Part shown: in pieces, positions 49,721 to 62,623 of the stretch
Numbering within the stretch: the stretch's first letter is position 1
Layout of the letters: each line of letters starts with the position of its first letter
NCBI GenBank assembly: GCA_028023455.1
Contig: JAQFVV010006502.1
Location: forward strand, 930,001 to 994,000
DNA: 64,000 nt
Direction: 5' to 3'
DNA from: Epiperipatus broadwayi
Lineage: Eukaryota > Onychophora > Udeonychophora > Euonychophora > Peripatidae
Position numbers and translations under genes: made by a program
Notes under the pieces: model-generated
What the model was told of the DNA's origin: nothing
The model's input: the letters and a program-made list of their open reading frames with translations, nothing else
Databases searched by the model: none

Positions 49721-50278
49721 CTTCTCTTCTCCACATCATACCAGTAAACATTTACATTACAGAGTATCTTTCTAGATCTTTTACAATCTTTTGAGATCCA
49801 ATTTAAAACTTTAGTTGTCTAGAAATTATTATTTCTTCTAAAAATATGTTCAGTCCAGCTCCATTTTAGTCTTATAATTTTTTAAATGATGTCAGTAATA
49901 TCTATTTGTTCTCTCACTCATATATTTAGTTTTTATTTCTTCTTCTTACTATTAATACACATCTTTTCACATTTTGAGCACTTTGAAGTCTTTATATTTC
50001 AAAATTCTCTTAAGTCTTCAAATCTCAGGTTTATAAAAAAGAATTGGTAAAACCTATCTGTTAAAAACTTTCTTTTTCAAATGTATAAGCAGATTCCTTT
50101 CTATTACTGTTATTTTTGTTGAAATCACTCCATCCAAGCTGAAGTATATAATTAATTTCATTCATTATGTTTTAATTTGTATTAATTATATAATCAAGAT
50201 ATTTATAATTATTAAATTTTTCTCATTCATAATAATTAATCTTTGTTTTCTTCTTCCAGAAAAATCCATTAAACATTA

Positions 50279-50389
<111 letters not shown>

Positions 50390-50624
50390 GAAGGTAATTT
50401 TGGTATTTTCCTTAATTTTCTCTTATAACTCTTGCAACAGTTGCTTCCTGACCAGTGCTATGACACATGAAAAAAAAAAACTTTTGCAACATTTTCTGAA
50501 GTGCAGAAGCATTTATTTGCAAAAATAATTGAATAATCTCTATTTACTTTAACTCCCTTAGTTTCTCAAAAGTTTTTATAAAATTGCTGGGTAAATGTTT
50601 TGGAGATATTAAGTCACCTTGCTA

Positions 50625-51090
50625 TACATAAAGGTTTTGGAACTGTTGACTCCTAAGCCACATGTTGTTCTTTAGTGGAAAAGTATAGCTCTCTTATTTT
50701 GAATTTTAAAAAAATTATATAAATTTTATTAAAAAAATAATTTGTTTTTTCTTTCACCTATCAAAATACTATATGCAAGCTTAAGAGTTGTTTAAATCTT
50801 GTATGTGCATAGTTAATGTTAGTAAGTAGAGAAATTTGAACTCAATATTTTTCAGTCTAGTCATCCCCCCTCCTCCATCTCAAGCAATGTGTCCATATGG
50901 CTACACACATCCAAAAAGTATTCATGATTCCCAATGTACATATTTTGTGTTGAACAAGCACCTACCATTAATGTTATTATCTTTATAAATAATGAATTAA
51001 ATTGATTTTAAATTGTGGCTCCCTAAATTTTAATTTTTTTACATTTTTTGTCAAAATGGTACTCTGTCTCAAAAATTTACTCAATGCCTA
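50625..51090. other. Insertion of unknown origin in LINE copy 4
   Basis: LINE similarity stops after AAGTCACCTTGCTATACA and resumes at ACTACACACCCTTTTCAA. The sequence between (including CATCCCCCCTCCTCCATCTC at 50863) does not match the LINE. It may be a short element; I see no clean terminal repeats. Confidence 0.5.
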
Positions 51091-52614
51091 CTACACACCC
51101 TTTTCAATATATCATTATAAATTATTATATAATCTAATCATTGCCATTGGATTTTGATAAATATTAAAAATATGACAATGTCCTGGGTCAATATTTTGAT
51201 GATCTAATGTGTCACTTACTGCAGAGATATTTTTAGAATAAATTGCCTTTTTGTAATCTACAAATACAAATCATAATGGTATCTTATAATTATTGTCCCT
51301 TCATATAACTTTTTTCAACACTTGTGTGTGATCTATTATGATAAAATCTTTTTTTAAAAGTGCAGATTGGTTATTTAATTATTTTAAACTCAAATTTTGA
51401 TGTAGACATTTTATAATTATCTTGATAAAAAGTTTGTATAGAAATGATAAAGGATAGATATGTAATTTTTGATATTTTATTCATTATCTTTGTAAAATAT
51501 CAATATTATTACTGTATTCTTCTAATCATTTGGTGCATCTTTATTATTTAGACATTTGGTATTAATTTTGCTAACAGTACTTCAATTTTTTTCATTTGTG
51601 TCTTTTAAGACAACAATTATAATTTCATCATTTTCTGGAATTTTTTTTTTTCATAGATTTGGTTTTATATCTCATTTCATTAAACATTCTGGGCAATTCA
51701 GAAGATTCAGTAATTATAGGGGATAGTTTTTTCTTCATTAATGATATATAATTTTTCTATAGAATTTTTCCACACATTTCATGATGTCATGCATCTTTTT
51801 GGCAATAGTTCTTTTTTCATCTTATTGCATAAGTAAATTTTTTAACAATACAAAGATGCTGTTTTATACTTTTAAAAATTTCATTCTCTTCTATAATTCA
51901 CAATTTAATTTTCTTATATCATTATTCAAGATATTCAGTCCTTCTAATGTATCATTTTTATATATTTTTATATTTCTTTTTTTTTTCATAAATTGTCTTG
52001 TCTCAGTAAAATTTTTACTATCTTGCAGTTTTTAATGTGTATTAGTTATCTTCCTAATGATTTTAATAAAATATGTACCATCTTCAAAATATGTTTAAAA
52101 TAATTTGAGTGTTTCAGTTTAATTTCATTGGAATGTTTCTAAAGATGGTGAATATCAACTATGAAAATTGTTTTTCTTAATAATTTTTTTTTTCTACTTT
52201 TGCATTAATACATATATTACATTTCATTAATTGATTATCATTTTTATCTTGAATCTATGAAAAACATTACAATCTGAAATATATAATTTTTGTTTAACAA
52301 AATATAATCCAAGTTTGCTATATTTTCATTTGGATGTTTCATGTCCATTTCTGTTTAGCATTTTTCTCAAAAAAGAATTCATAATATATAGTGTTTCTTT
52401 CTGTAAACTCCATAAATGTGTGATCTCTCTCATTTTTATCATTGTAACCAAATTTGCCCATATAATTTTCATCTTTCAATCATTTACCAATTTTAGCATT
52501 AAAGCCTCCCATGATAATTTTAAAATGTTGTTTGGTGTGATCAAAATCATTTTGCACATTCATAAAAATTCTTTACTTCCTTATCACAATGAAAACCTGT
52601 TGAGGCAGGAAACA

Positions 52615-53110
52615 GGATGGATGAGAAAGATGGTATAGTATACAGAAGATTTGGATAAAAAGAATTTATGTCTGTTTACTTGTGCAAAAGGTGGATGATT
52701 GTATTAGGAGAATTGTTGAGGGTAATAGTTGCAAGGAGAGCATTGATAAGGAATAGGGAGATGGAAAGATGGACAAATAGTATGGAGAGTAAAAAAAAAT
52801 TAAATATATATAGAAGTAAACAGAATATTGGGTGAAAATTAATTTATGATAATAGCAAAGAAAGTAATTTACAGTTTAAGGCTTGAATAGGAAATTTACA
52901 CATAAATTGAAAAATGTGGGTGATTTAGTCTGCAAATTGTGTAAGAAAGGCATAAAAATTATTAGGCATCTGTTAATTGAATGTAAATGCTTGCAAATAG
53001 AAAGGGCACAAATAATGAAGTTGTTAGAAAATATATATAAACAAAGGGATTATATAAAAGATGGGTTCTTGGTTTTTATGCTATATTTGGAAAAAGATAA
53101 AAAGATTTAG
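52615..53110 (+). pseudogene. C-terminal end of a second type of LINE reverse transcriptase
   Basis: Broken plus-strand frames include NREMERWTNSM, DNSKESNLQFKA, then CKLCKKGIKIIRHLLIECKCLQIERAQIM (spread over 52930-53015). The spacing CxxC, then HxxxxxC, is the zinc-knuckle-like motif at the end of many non-LTR reverse transcriptases of the Jockey/R1/CR1 group, in which EHLLxxC is characteristic. It is on the opposite strand to, and directly next to, LINE copy 4. The rest of the element is absent. Confidence 0.65.
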
Positions 53111-54274
<1,164 letters not shown>

Positions 54275-57200
54275 ACACATACTTCCATTTATTTTATAAC
54301 TTCAGTTTTGAAAATTATAGTATAAATTACATTACTGTATAATATTAAAGTCCTCTTTTATCCATTTTATACACTAGTATTTATTTATATGCTTATGTTG
54401 TTTGAATTTGGAAATTGGATTATCCATTTTATAATTTTATTTAATGCAGGTCGAAATTATTTTATAAAATAAAACAGAATGTTAAGATAATCTCCATTAT
54501 TTATTCTCGCAAATGTTCTTTATTTCATAGTAATTTTAAACCTGAACTTTTCAAAGATGTTGTAATTTAATTCTTTTCCAAATTACATTCATCATCAAAG
54601 AATACTTTTTTTAAACGTCCATTAATATATTAATTCCAAACCATTTGATAATTCTGTAATAATGTAAGAATTTACACTAAATTAGATAATCTTGTAAAAA
54701 CTGAAACTATTCATATAATACAAATATTATCTAGTTAAAAAAAGAATTTAAATAAAAAAAAATTAGTGTTCACTATTTTGAAATAAAGACATTTAAACAA
54801 ATAATAGTATTATATTAACAACCATTTTAATAAAATTGAAACGAAACTCAATTGAAACATTATAAACTATAACATTTAAAAGTGAAAAAAATTTTTTAAT
54901 TGTGTATGTATATAAATATTATATTATTAAAACACATATTTAATTTTTTGTTTAAAAATATATCAATTATTTTAATTTTTTTTTATTATTTGTATAATAA
55001 AAAAGGAATGATAACAATGTTTACTTATTATTTTGAACCTTTAGTGAAATGTGAGAATGAAGTTGATATATCAAGTTGCCGTAATTGCGTTGTTATAAGT
55101 AACTTGTTTAGAAATAAATAACTTTTATTTATATGATGTCATTAGTTTTTATCATAGAAAAAATTGCATATAATTGTGAATAACTTATCTTTCAGTGCTC
55201 ATGATTCAGAGAAAATTTACTTGCCACTCAAATGAAAAAAAATGAAATGTTTCTCCCATTGATAAGTAGAAATCATACTATAAAATAGCTCTCATTTGCT
55301 GTACATATTTTGAATAATTTAATTAATGAAAGATACATTCTTGTCACAAAATCAAATTTAGACTTTAATTTTTTATTTTTAAAAGTACACTTAAATTAGA
55401 AGCTTACAATTTATTTGAATGTTAGAATATAAATGGACAAAGTTAATGGTGAAAGCATATCAAAAATTGGGTTACTGTATAACATTCAATATCTTTTCTA
55501 AATATCTTTCATTCTAATAATTATTAACAGATTATTTTGAGATATTTATGTTATGATATCAAGACCACTTCTGCCTACATCTGATCAATAATTGACACTA
55601 TTTCAGCACTTTATGAAATAAATCAAGAGTGATTATAATATTCTTGCAATAGTTGTGATTTAGTTTTCTATTGTTATCTATATATTATTATATATTACTA
55701 AAAATATAATTTTATAGTGCCTATATTATATTTTGTTCTATAAATGTTAAAATCTTGATCATACTGAACAATATCTGAGTTAAGATTTAAAGTTATCCTG
55801 CAATTTAAAAAAAAAAAAAATACACAAAATTTCTTCAGTAACAGTAAAACAATTTATTTACAGTTTAATGATAAGATTTTGTCCAATTTATACTTCAAAT
55901 CTTAAGAAATGATATTGTTTTTATTGTACAGATTCAACAATTATTTAGACAGTGTTTATTCAGAGAGAACAATAACACCAAACTTAAGTAGATGAAAATA
56001 AAAATAATAAATATCAAAAATGTAGGCATTTTCATTCTTACATGTTTTATATAAATTTAAGAAACAATATTTTTATAACTGCAGAAAAGCATAAAATAAA
56101 TTAAATAATATAAACATATGTCATATTAGTATTATATTTTTAACATAATATATCATAGAAATGGAAATAATGTACCATTGTAATGTTATTTCTTTCAATT
56201 ATAAACATAACTCCTATGAGAAGATATAAACATCATTTTGAAATATTTTTGTGAAATTTTATAAGATTGTGAAAAAAATTCAATTATGTTTGAGTTTATA
56301 ATAAAACAAATTGGTAGTGTGTGATTAGATAAGTCCAAAGCATCCAAAACTTCTAACTTTTTAAATAATACACATTTGAGAGCAATTACATTTTGTGAAG
56401 ATGGATAACACAAATTTGATGTGATTCTTATGTTTGGAAATTAATGCTGAAAGGGACCAATATGCAGTATAATAAATTTCATCAATAAAAACCAAATAAC
56501 AATAAAATAATCAATGGATATTCCAGTTTTTGTTAAATATTGCTATAAAATTTACATAGAGAACAAAATGGCTATTATTCCAATTCAATGTGATTTGAAT
56601 ATTATGATGAGAGAGTATAATTTTAATATTAGAAAAATGGGGCATGAAATGTTTGCCAGTATGTCACATGATATCCAATTTCAAAATAAAATTATTAAAA
56701 TTATTAAAATCATTGCAAAATAAAACATTACCAAGTTTAATGCAGTTTTTTTTTTGATGTGAAGATTTTCTAATTCCATATCATTCCTTGAAATTGAATA
56801 TTAGTTACTATTTATACTTTTTCAAATCACTGTAAAATTTTATATTTGATGATTACTTAAAAAAACTATATTAGCCAAACTATTTTCTTCTAACTATGAA
56901 ACACAGTCATGAAACTGTCTTCAGGCAAGTTTCTGCAAGAATATATCAAAGATTTACAAAGGCTATTTAACATCAACTTTTTATAATTTTTAGGTGTGCA
57001 TTTTAAAAAAACTGCATAATTAGCTTTCAGTTTGAATATTATTGTTAATATCATAATTATAATTATCTATGCTGCAGTAATTGATGATGTAATGAATAAA
57101 TGTTACAATACATATTTTTAATCATAAAATTAAAATCTGATAATAAATATAGATAGATATTATTGCCTTAAATAGCATATATGTATGCATAACATTTTCA

Positions 57201-57324
57201 AGACTATTTTGTTTTTAGCAGAATATCAGATACTTTGTAATGTTCTCTCAGCAATTTAGCTCAATTATCTCCTTATTTGTATCTTTAGAAGTGTTTTTTT
57301 TTAAAAAAAATACATATTTCATTA
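54275..57324. other. Unassigned AT-rich DNA
   Basis: No gene or shared repeat recognised. Small frames at 54900-55121 and 56514-56723 show no domain and match chance composition. Confidence 0.55.
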
Positions 57325-57536
57325 TAAAATAAAAATTCATATAACATTACAATACTAACCCCAAAAACTAAACTTTATTAAAATTCTTCCACAATCATTG
57401 TTTTATCTATTACCAAATAGGTCTTTTCAAGTATTTGTTAATAGATGAAACCAAGCTTGTGGAAGAATTTTAATAACGTTTAATTGTTTTTGGCTATTAT
57501 TGTAATGTTATATAAATTTTTATTTTATTTATTATT
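57325..57536. mobile_element. MITE-like foldback element
   Basis: Arms of about 68 bp (57325-57393 and 57460-57536) are inverted relatives: AAATAAAAATTCATATAACATTACAATA and TTAAAATTCTTCCACAA and their inverses, spread over the two arms. The 66-base loop is unique. No coding content and no hammerhead core. Confidence 0.55.
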
Positions 57537-57605
57537 ACTAGTATATTGTTAGGTAGTATTATTTTTATACATCACTATAATTATAGTTTACCAGATAAAA
57601 ATATA

Positions 57606-57618
57606 AATAATAAGGAAT
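57606..57618. repeat. 13-bp target-site duplication, left copy
   Basis: AATAATAAGGAAT, repeated exactly at 58115-58127, brackets the retrozyme-like element at 57619-58114. Confidence 0.8.
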
Positions 57619-58114
57619 GTTATATATAGAGTAAGTTAAAAACAAACTCTTATGAAGCTTCAAAAATACCCTCAACCTCAGACCGCGGTTTCTGCCTCTA
57701 GCATCATCAGTGAGGTGCTAGGGAATAAAAATACTAGAACTAGTCCAGCATTTTATCAATGCCTAACTATTGAGAAGAAAATCTGAAACTTTCAGACATT
57801 TAAATGTCCAAAAATCCAGCTATCTAACTCAAATAGCCGTATGGGACTGAACCAAGTTCAGATACACCATATATTAATAGCTCTAGCAATATAAAATCGC
57901 CAAAGCATTAATAGCAAAAAACTAAAATTAAATTGATAAAAAATCAAGTCATATGACCTAATTTTAATAAAGCTCCTATTTACAAATGTTATATATATAG
58001 TAAGTTAAAAACAAACTCTTATGAAGCTTCAAAAATACCCTCAACTTACTCTATATATAACATTTGTAAATAGGAGCTTTATTGAAATTAGGTCATATGA
58101 CTTGATTTTTTATC
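57619..58114 (-). mobile_element. Retrozyme-like element A (369-bp unit, one hammerhead, 5' inversion)
   Basis: A 496 bp insertion with a 13 bp target-site duplication. Within it, bases 57631-57676 recur directly at 58000-58045, giving a unit of 369 bp. The minus-strand hammerhead lies at 57675-57716. Beyond the second direct repeat the sequence turns back: 58043-58114 is an inverse copy of about 57926-58006. Read on the minus strand this is an inverted 5' piece, a full 369 nt unit and a partial second unit, as expected if a tandem or circular ribozyme RNA was reverse transcribed with twin priming. Non-coding. Confidence 0.8.
57675..57716 (-). ncRNA. Type I hammerhead ribozyme, element A
   Basis: 42 nt with every conserved feature: stem I ACCUCA/UGAGGU (6 bp, perfect), core CUGAUGA, stem II UGC/GCA (loop UAGAG), GAAA, and stem III A-CC, GC, GG-U, followed by C at the cleavage site (GUC, the preferred context). 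The six-base stem III segment CCGCGG is self-complementary, so two molecules could pair and cleave as a dimer. The fold is read directly; activity is inferred. Confidence 0.85.
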
Positions 58115-58127
58115 AATAATAAGGAAT
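58115..58127. repeat. 13-bp target-site duplication, right copy
   Basis: Exact copy of 57606-57618. Confidence 0.8.
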
Positions 58128-58478
58128 CTATAGGTAAATTATAAATTCCTATTTCATTATATAAGTTTTATTTAATAAAACCAATAAAGATTTCACTATA
58201 TTCTTTATAAATATGATACATTAATATATTAAAAATTATCAAAATAATAAATATTGTAATACAATTTTTATTTTTAAATCTTGTTTTGTTAATCTTATAT
58301 TCATATGCACATAAATGTAAGCTTACAAAGAAATTCCCACAAACAACATAATAAAAAATATTATTATAACAAGTCACATTAGAAAGTAACAAAGAGGTAA
58401 GGTATAAAAAAATCTATACTATAATAATAATTTTATGGTAGTTTCTTTAAAAACATATCTTTGTGTGTGTATATATAT
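58128..58478. other. Unassigned AT-rich DNA between the two retrozyme-like elements
   Basis: No gene recognised. An AT run at 58470-58482 adjoins element B. Confidence 0.6.
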
Positions 58479-58573
58479 ATATGCCAACAGATGGTGTTCT
58501 ATCAAAAACACCGTCAAGCGTATGTTTACATAAACGTCAGAGCAGGCATTCACCATCTCTAACTTTAATTGCA

Positions 58574-58617
58574 CTTTCAGATCATGATTTCAAGCTATTT
58601 GCTATCATCAGTGAAAG
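58574..58617 (-). ncRNA. Type I hammerhead ribozyme, element B, unit 1
   Basis: 44 nt. Stem I CUUUCA/UGAAAG is perfect. CUGAUGA and GAAA are intact. Stem II AGC/GCU (loop AAAUA) is closed by a U-U mismatch. Stem III is self-complementary UCAUGA between A and U, followed by C at the cleavage site (AUC). Confidence 0.8.
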
Positions 58618-58971
58618 ACAGGAATAAGAAACTAGATCTAAACACAAACTCTGAGCGTTTATGAAACAGTTTCTATTCAGCTTGCAAGCGTGAATCATTT
58701 AGACATGTAATGTCTTCAAACTCAGCATAGCAAGCTAGATAGCTATATTGATCTGATATCAGTTCAGCATCACCACATAGTAGAAGCCTCTGCAATATAT
58801 ATCATTGCTAGAAAGACCTCAAAGGTACATTTATGAAAAACAAAAAAACAAGTTAAAAACTTGCTAAAGCTTGTATTTATGTCAACAGATGGTGTTCTAC
58901 CAAAAACACCATCAAGCGTATGTTTACATAAACATCAGAGCAAGCATTCACTATCTCTAACTTTAATTCCA

Positions 58972-59014
58972 CTTTCAGATCATGATTTCAGCTGTTTGCT
59001 ATCATCAGTGAAAG
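58972..59014 (-). ncRNA. Type I hammerhead ribozyme, element B, unit 2
   Basis: 43 nt, same fold as unit 1. Stem II is AGC/GCU with loop AAACA and the base opposite the closing U is deleted. CUGAUGA, GAAA, UCAUGA and stem I are intact. Confidence 0.75.
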
Positions 59015-59068
59015 ACAGGAATAAGAAACTAGATCTAAACACAAACTCTGAACGTTTCTTATTCCTGT

Positions 59069-59112
59069 CTTTCACTGATGATAGCAAATAGCTTGATATC
59101 ATGATCTGAAAA
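59069..59112 (+). ncRNA. Hammerhead ribozyme with broken core, element B, unit 3
   Basis: Same as unit 1 except that GAAA reads GAUA and the last stem I base is changed (UGAAAA). The GAAA change hits an invariant adenosine, so it should be inactive. Confidence 0.75.
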
Positions 59113-59468
59113 TGGAATTAAAGTTAAAGATAGTGAATGCTTGCTGTGACATTTATGTAAACATATGCTTGTTGGTGTTTTTGGTAGAACGCCATCTGTT
59201 GACATAAATACAAGCATTAGCAAGTTTTTAACTTGTTTTTTTTATTTTTCATAAATGTACTTTTGAGGTCTTTCTAGCAATGATATATATTGCAGAGACT
59301 TCTACTATGTGGTGATGCTGAACTGATATCAGATCCATATAGCTATCTGGCTTGCTATGCTGAGTTTGAAGACATTACGTGTCTAAAAGATTCACACTTG
59401 CAAGCTGAATAGAAATTGTTTCATAAACGCTCAGAGTTTGTGTTTAGATCTAGTTTTTTTATTCTTGT

Positions 59469-59512
59469 CTTTCACTGATGATTGCAAATAGCTTGAAATC
59501 ATGATCTGAAAG
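59469..59512 (+). ncRNA. Type I hammerhead ribozyme, element B, unit 4
   Basis: 44 nt. CUGAUGA, GAAA, UCAUGA and stem I CUUUCA/UGAAAG are intact. One stem II base is changed (UUGC opposite GCUU), leaving only two stem II pairs, so it is probably weak. Confidence 0.75.
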
Positions 59513-59683
59513 TGGAATTAAAGGTAGAGATAGTGAATGCTTGCTCTGACATTTATGTAAACACACGCTTGACGGTGTTTTTGGTAGAACGCCATCTTTT
59601 GACATAAATACAAGCGTTAGCAAGTTTTTAACTTGTTTTTTGTTTTTCATATATATATATATACATCATCAACCATTATCAAT

Positions 59684-60783
59684 CTACTGCATGATGAAGG
59701 TCTCTCCATGTTCAATCCAACTTTTCCTATCTTTAGCTTCTTTTCTCCACATCACCCCTGTACACTTTCTTATTTTATCCATCCATTCCACATGTGGTCT
59801 CTTTCTAGGTCTTTTACAATCTCTGAAAATCCAGTTTAAAATTTCAATTGTCCATCTGTTATCATTTTTTCTAACAATATGTCCAGCCCAACACCACTTC
59901 AGTCTTTTAATTTTTTCAATGAGGTCAGTAACACCTGTTTGTTCTCTTACCCATACATTGCATTTTGATCCCTTCTTGTTATTCCCAACATGCACCTCTC
60001 CATACTTCTTTGAGTGGTCTGAAGTCTCTGTATTGCTTTTCTATTATGCGACCAACTCTCAGACCCATAAGTAAGAACTGGCAAAACACATTTATTAAAA
60101 ACCTTCCTTTTCAAACACATAGGCTTATTTCCTTTTAGTATCAAGTTATTTCTACCAAAAGCACTCCAACCAAGTTTAATTCTTTGATTAATTTCATCCA
60201 TTATATTTCCATCTGTATTAATATTCTGACAAAGGTATTTGTAACTGTTAACTTTTTTTAACTCATCATAGTCAATCTTTATTTTCATATTTTGAGATAA
60301 TCTATTAAACATTACTTTAGTCTTTTTAACATTTATCTTTAGTCCTACTTTCCTACTTTCATCTGATAACTCTTTCAACATTTCCTGTAGCTCTAAAGCA
60401 TTATTTTCAAAAACAACTACATCATATGCAAAATCTAAATGACTTAAATAATCTCCATTAACTTTCACTACTTTAGCTTCCCATTTTAATCCACAAAATA
60501 CTTCTTGCAGCACTGCTGTAAAAGGTTTTGGAGGTATGGAGTCATCCTGTCTTACACCCTTTTCAATGTTGATTTTCCTACTATCATTATGTAATCTAAT
60601 TGTTGCTGTTGCATTTTTATAAATATTCTTCAAAATATGACAATATCCTGGATCTACATCTTGATGATCTAATGCTTTAATTACCGAAGAAATATTTATA
60701 GAATCAAATGCCTTGTCATAATCTACAAATCCTAAGCATAATGGCAACTCATATTCATTTGTCCTTTCTATAATTTCTCTCAA
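59684..60783 (-). pseudogene. LINE copy 2 reverse transcriptase palm and C-terminal domain
   Basis: VIERTNEYELPLCLGFVDY and DKAFDSINISSV hold the first palm Asp. GVRQDDSIPPKPF has the RQGD glycine changed to Asp. HLDFAYDVVVFENN shows FAYD where copy 1 has FADD, so one of the two catalytic aspartates is lost. The C-terminal part (59995-59684) has WVREQTGVTDLIEKIKRLK, WAGHIVRKNDNRWTIE and CKRPRKRPHVEWMDK, the conserved RTE tail, and ends in a natural stop. It overlaps the RT frame by about 50 bases because of a frameshift. Confidence 0.85.
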
Positions 60784-61393
60784 TATATGGATATGATCTA
60801 CTGTACTAAAACCACTTTTAAATCCAGCTTGTTCTCTTGGTTGGTGGAAATCCAGTGTTTTCTGCAGACGAATTGTAATTATCTTAGTAAAATTTTTGTA
60901 TTAAACTGATAAAAGACTGATAGGTCTGTAATTTCTAATGTCTTTTTTATCACCTTTTTAAAATATTAATATTAATACTGCATTTTTCGAATCATCTGGT
61001 ACATCTTTATCATTTAGACATTTGGTATATAACTTTGCTAAAAAAAATTATATTTCTTCACCTGCTTCTTTTAATATATCAATTACAATTACATCATTAC
61101 CTGGAGCCTTCCCTTTCTTCATAAATTTAAGTGCATGTCTCACTTCCTCATTCAAAATTCTGGGCAATTTAGAAGATATAATATGTATAGGAGGCACTTG
61201 TTTTTTATTACTATATAATTCTTGATAGAAATCTTCTACACATTTTGTGATGTCATCCCTCTTTTTAGTAATAATGCCACATTTTTTTCTTATTGCAGAT
61301 ATAAGTTTTCTACCAATACCAAAATATTATTTTACACTCTTTAGACTTTTATTCTCTTCTACAGCTTTCCTTGCTAGTTCACAATTCACTTTC

Positions 61394-62623
61394 TTATATC
61401 ATTTTCAACTCTTTTCTGTACCATTTTAAAAAATTTGAGACATTCAATCTTTTTAAGGCATCATTGTTGTATATCCTCATATTCCTTCTTTTCTTCATAA
61501 ATTCTCTAGTCTCAGTAGAATTTTTATCAGTCAATTGCTGCTTTTTTCTACCAGCTATCTTTGTTGCAGTTTTTAAAATTGTATTGCTTATTTTCCTATT
61601 AATGTCATTCAAATCTGAATCATGTCCAAAATCTACTAATACATGAAACCAATTTGTAAGTTCTAATTTAAATTCATTAGAATGTTTCTGAAGATTAGGA
61701 ATATTAACTTTAAATATTGTTTTTCTTAATAATTTTTGTTTCTCTAGATTTGCATTAACATGTATCTTACATCTTACTAATCGATGATCAATTCCTGTAC
61801 TAAATTTATTAGGAACATTACAATCTTGAAATATATATTTTTGGTTAGTCAAAATATAATCCAATTCTGCTGTACCTTCATTTGGATGCTTCCATGTCCA
61901 TTTCCTTTTAACATTTTTATCAAAAAAAGAATTAATAATATAAAGTTTTTCTTTTTCTGCAAACTCCACAAGTCTATGTCCTCTCTCATTTCTATTACCA
62001 TAACCAAAATTACCTACAGTATTTTCATCTTTCATTTGTTTACAAATTCTAGCATTAATGTCTCCCATAACAATTTTAAAATGTTGTTTACTCTGATCAA
62101 AAGCCTTTTGTACATCCATATAAAAATATTCTATAACTTCATCACTATGAAAACTTGTTGGGGCAAAAATCTAAATTATCTGCATTTGCTATCTGCTATT
62201 AAGTTGTAAAACTAATCTTGCCACTCTGTCTAATACACCATCAATCTCCACAATGTTTTTCTTCCATTTTTTATTTATAATGAATCCTACTCCACTTGTA
62301 TTTCCAATATTTGTGCCTTTATAGTAGAGTGTATGTCCACTTTTTAAATCAATTGTTTCTTCACCTTTTCTTCTAACTTCACAAAGTCCAATAATGTTTC
62401 ATTTAATATAAGACCATTCTTTTTTTAACTCTTGCATTCTTCCTTTACTTGAAAGTGATCTGCAGTTGTAAGTATCTAAATAAAAAGTCATCATCAAATG
62501 GCAGCCTGAGTCCACAATCTGGGGATTCTTAGCATCCTCTGCCTTTGGCCACCAACTGCTGCCTTTGTTGGTGACTTTACAGCCTCCTGGGAATAAGGTC
62601 CATGGTTTATTTTTGTCTATCAT
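61394..62623 (-). pseudogene. LINE copy 2 endonuclease and linker
   Basis: The start region shows the conserved N-terminal part of the LINE protein (PWTLFPGGCKVTNKGSSWW, MTFYLDTYNCRSLS, ELKKEWSYIK). After the stop, CEVRRKGEETIDLKSGH, APTSFHSDE, VMGDINARI (Asn kept, Phe changed to Ile) and FSTGIDHRLVRC (Ser of SDH changed to Ile) follow. NEGTAELDYILTNQKYIF is continuous here, showing what is missing in copy 1. The frame is lost at 61394 in the lysine-rich linker. Confidence 0.85.

Larger units (their letters stand above)
58480..59640. mobile_element. Retrozyme-like element B: inverted tandem dimer with four hammerheads
   Basis: A palindrome of about 1.16 kb centred near 59042. The left half (minus) and right half (plus) each hold more than one unit of a repeat of about 399 bp: hammerheads are 398 bp apart on the left (58574, 58972) and 400 bp apart on the right (59069, 59469). 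Unit landmarks are ACTTGCTAAAGCTTGTATTTATG, GATATCAGTTCAGCATCACCAC and AGATCTAAACACAAACTCTGA. AT runs lie on both sides. Non-coding. The right edge abuts the 3' end of LINE copy 2. Confidence 0.8.

Noticed and set aside
59640-60074. 144-codon plus-strand frame
   Set aside because: Antisense to the C-terminal domain of LINE copy 2; the similar frame at the end of copy 1 confirms it is a shared shadow.
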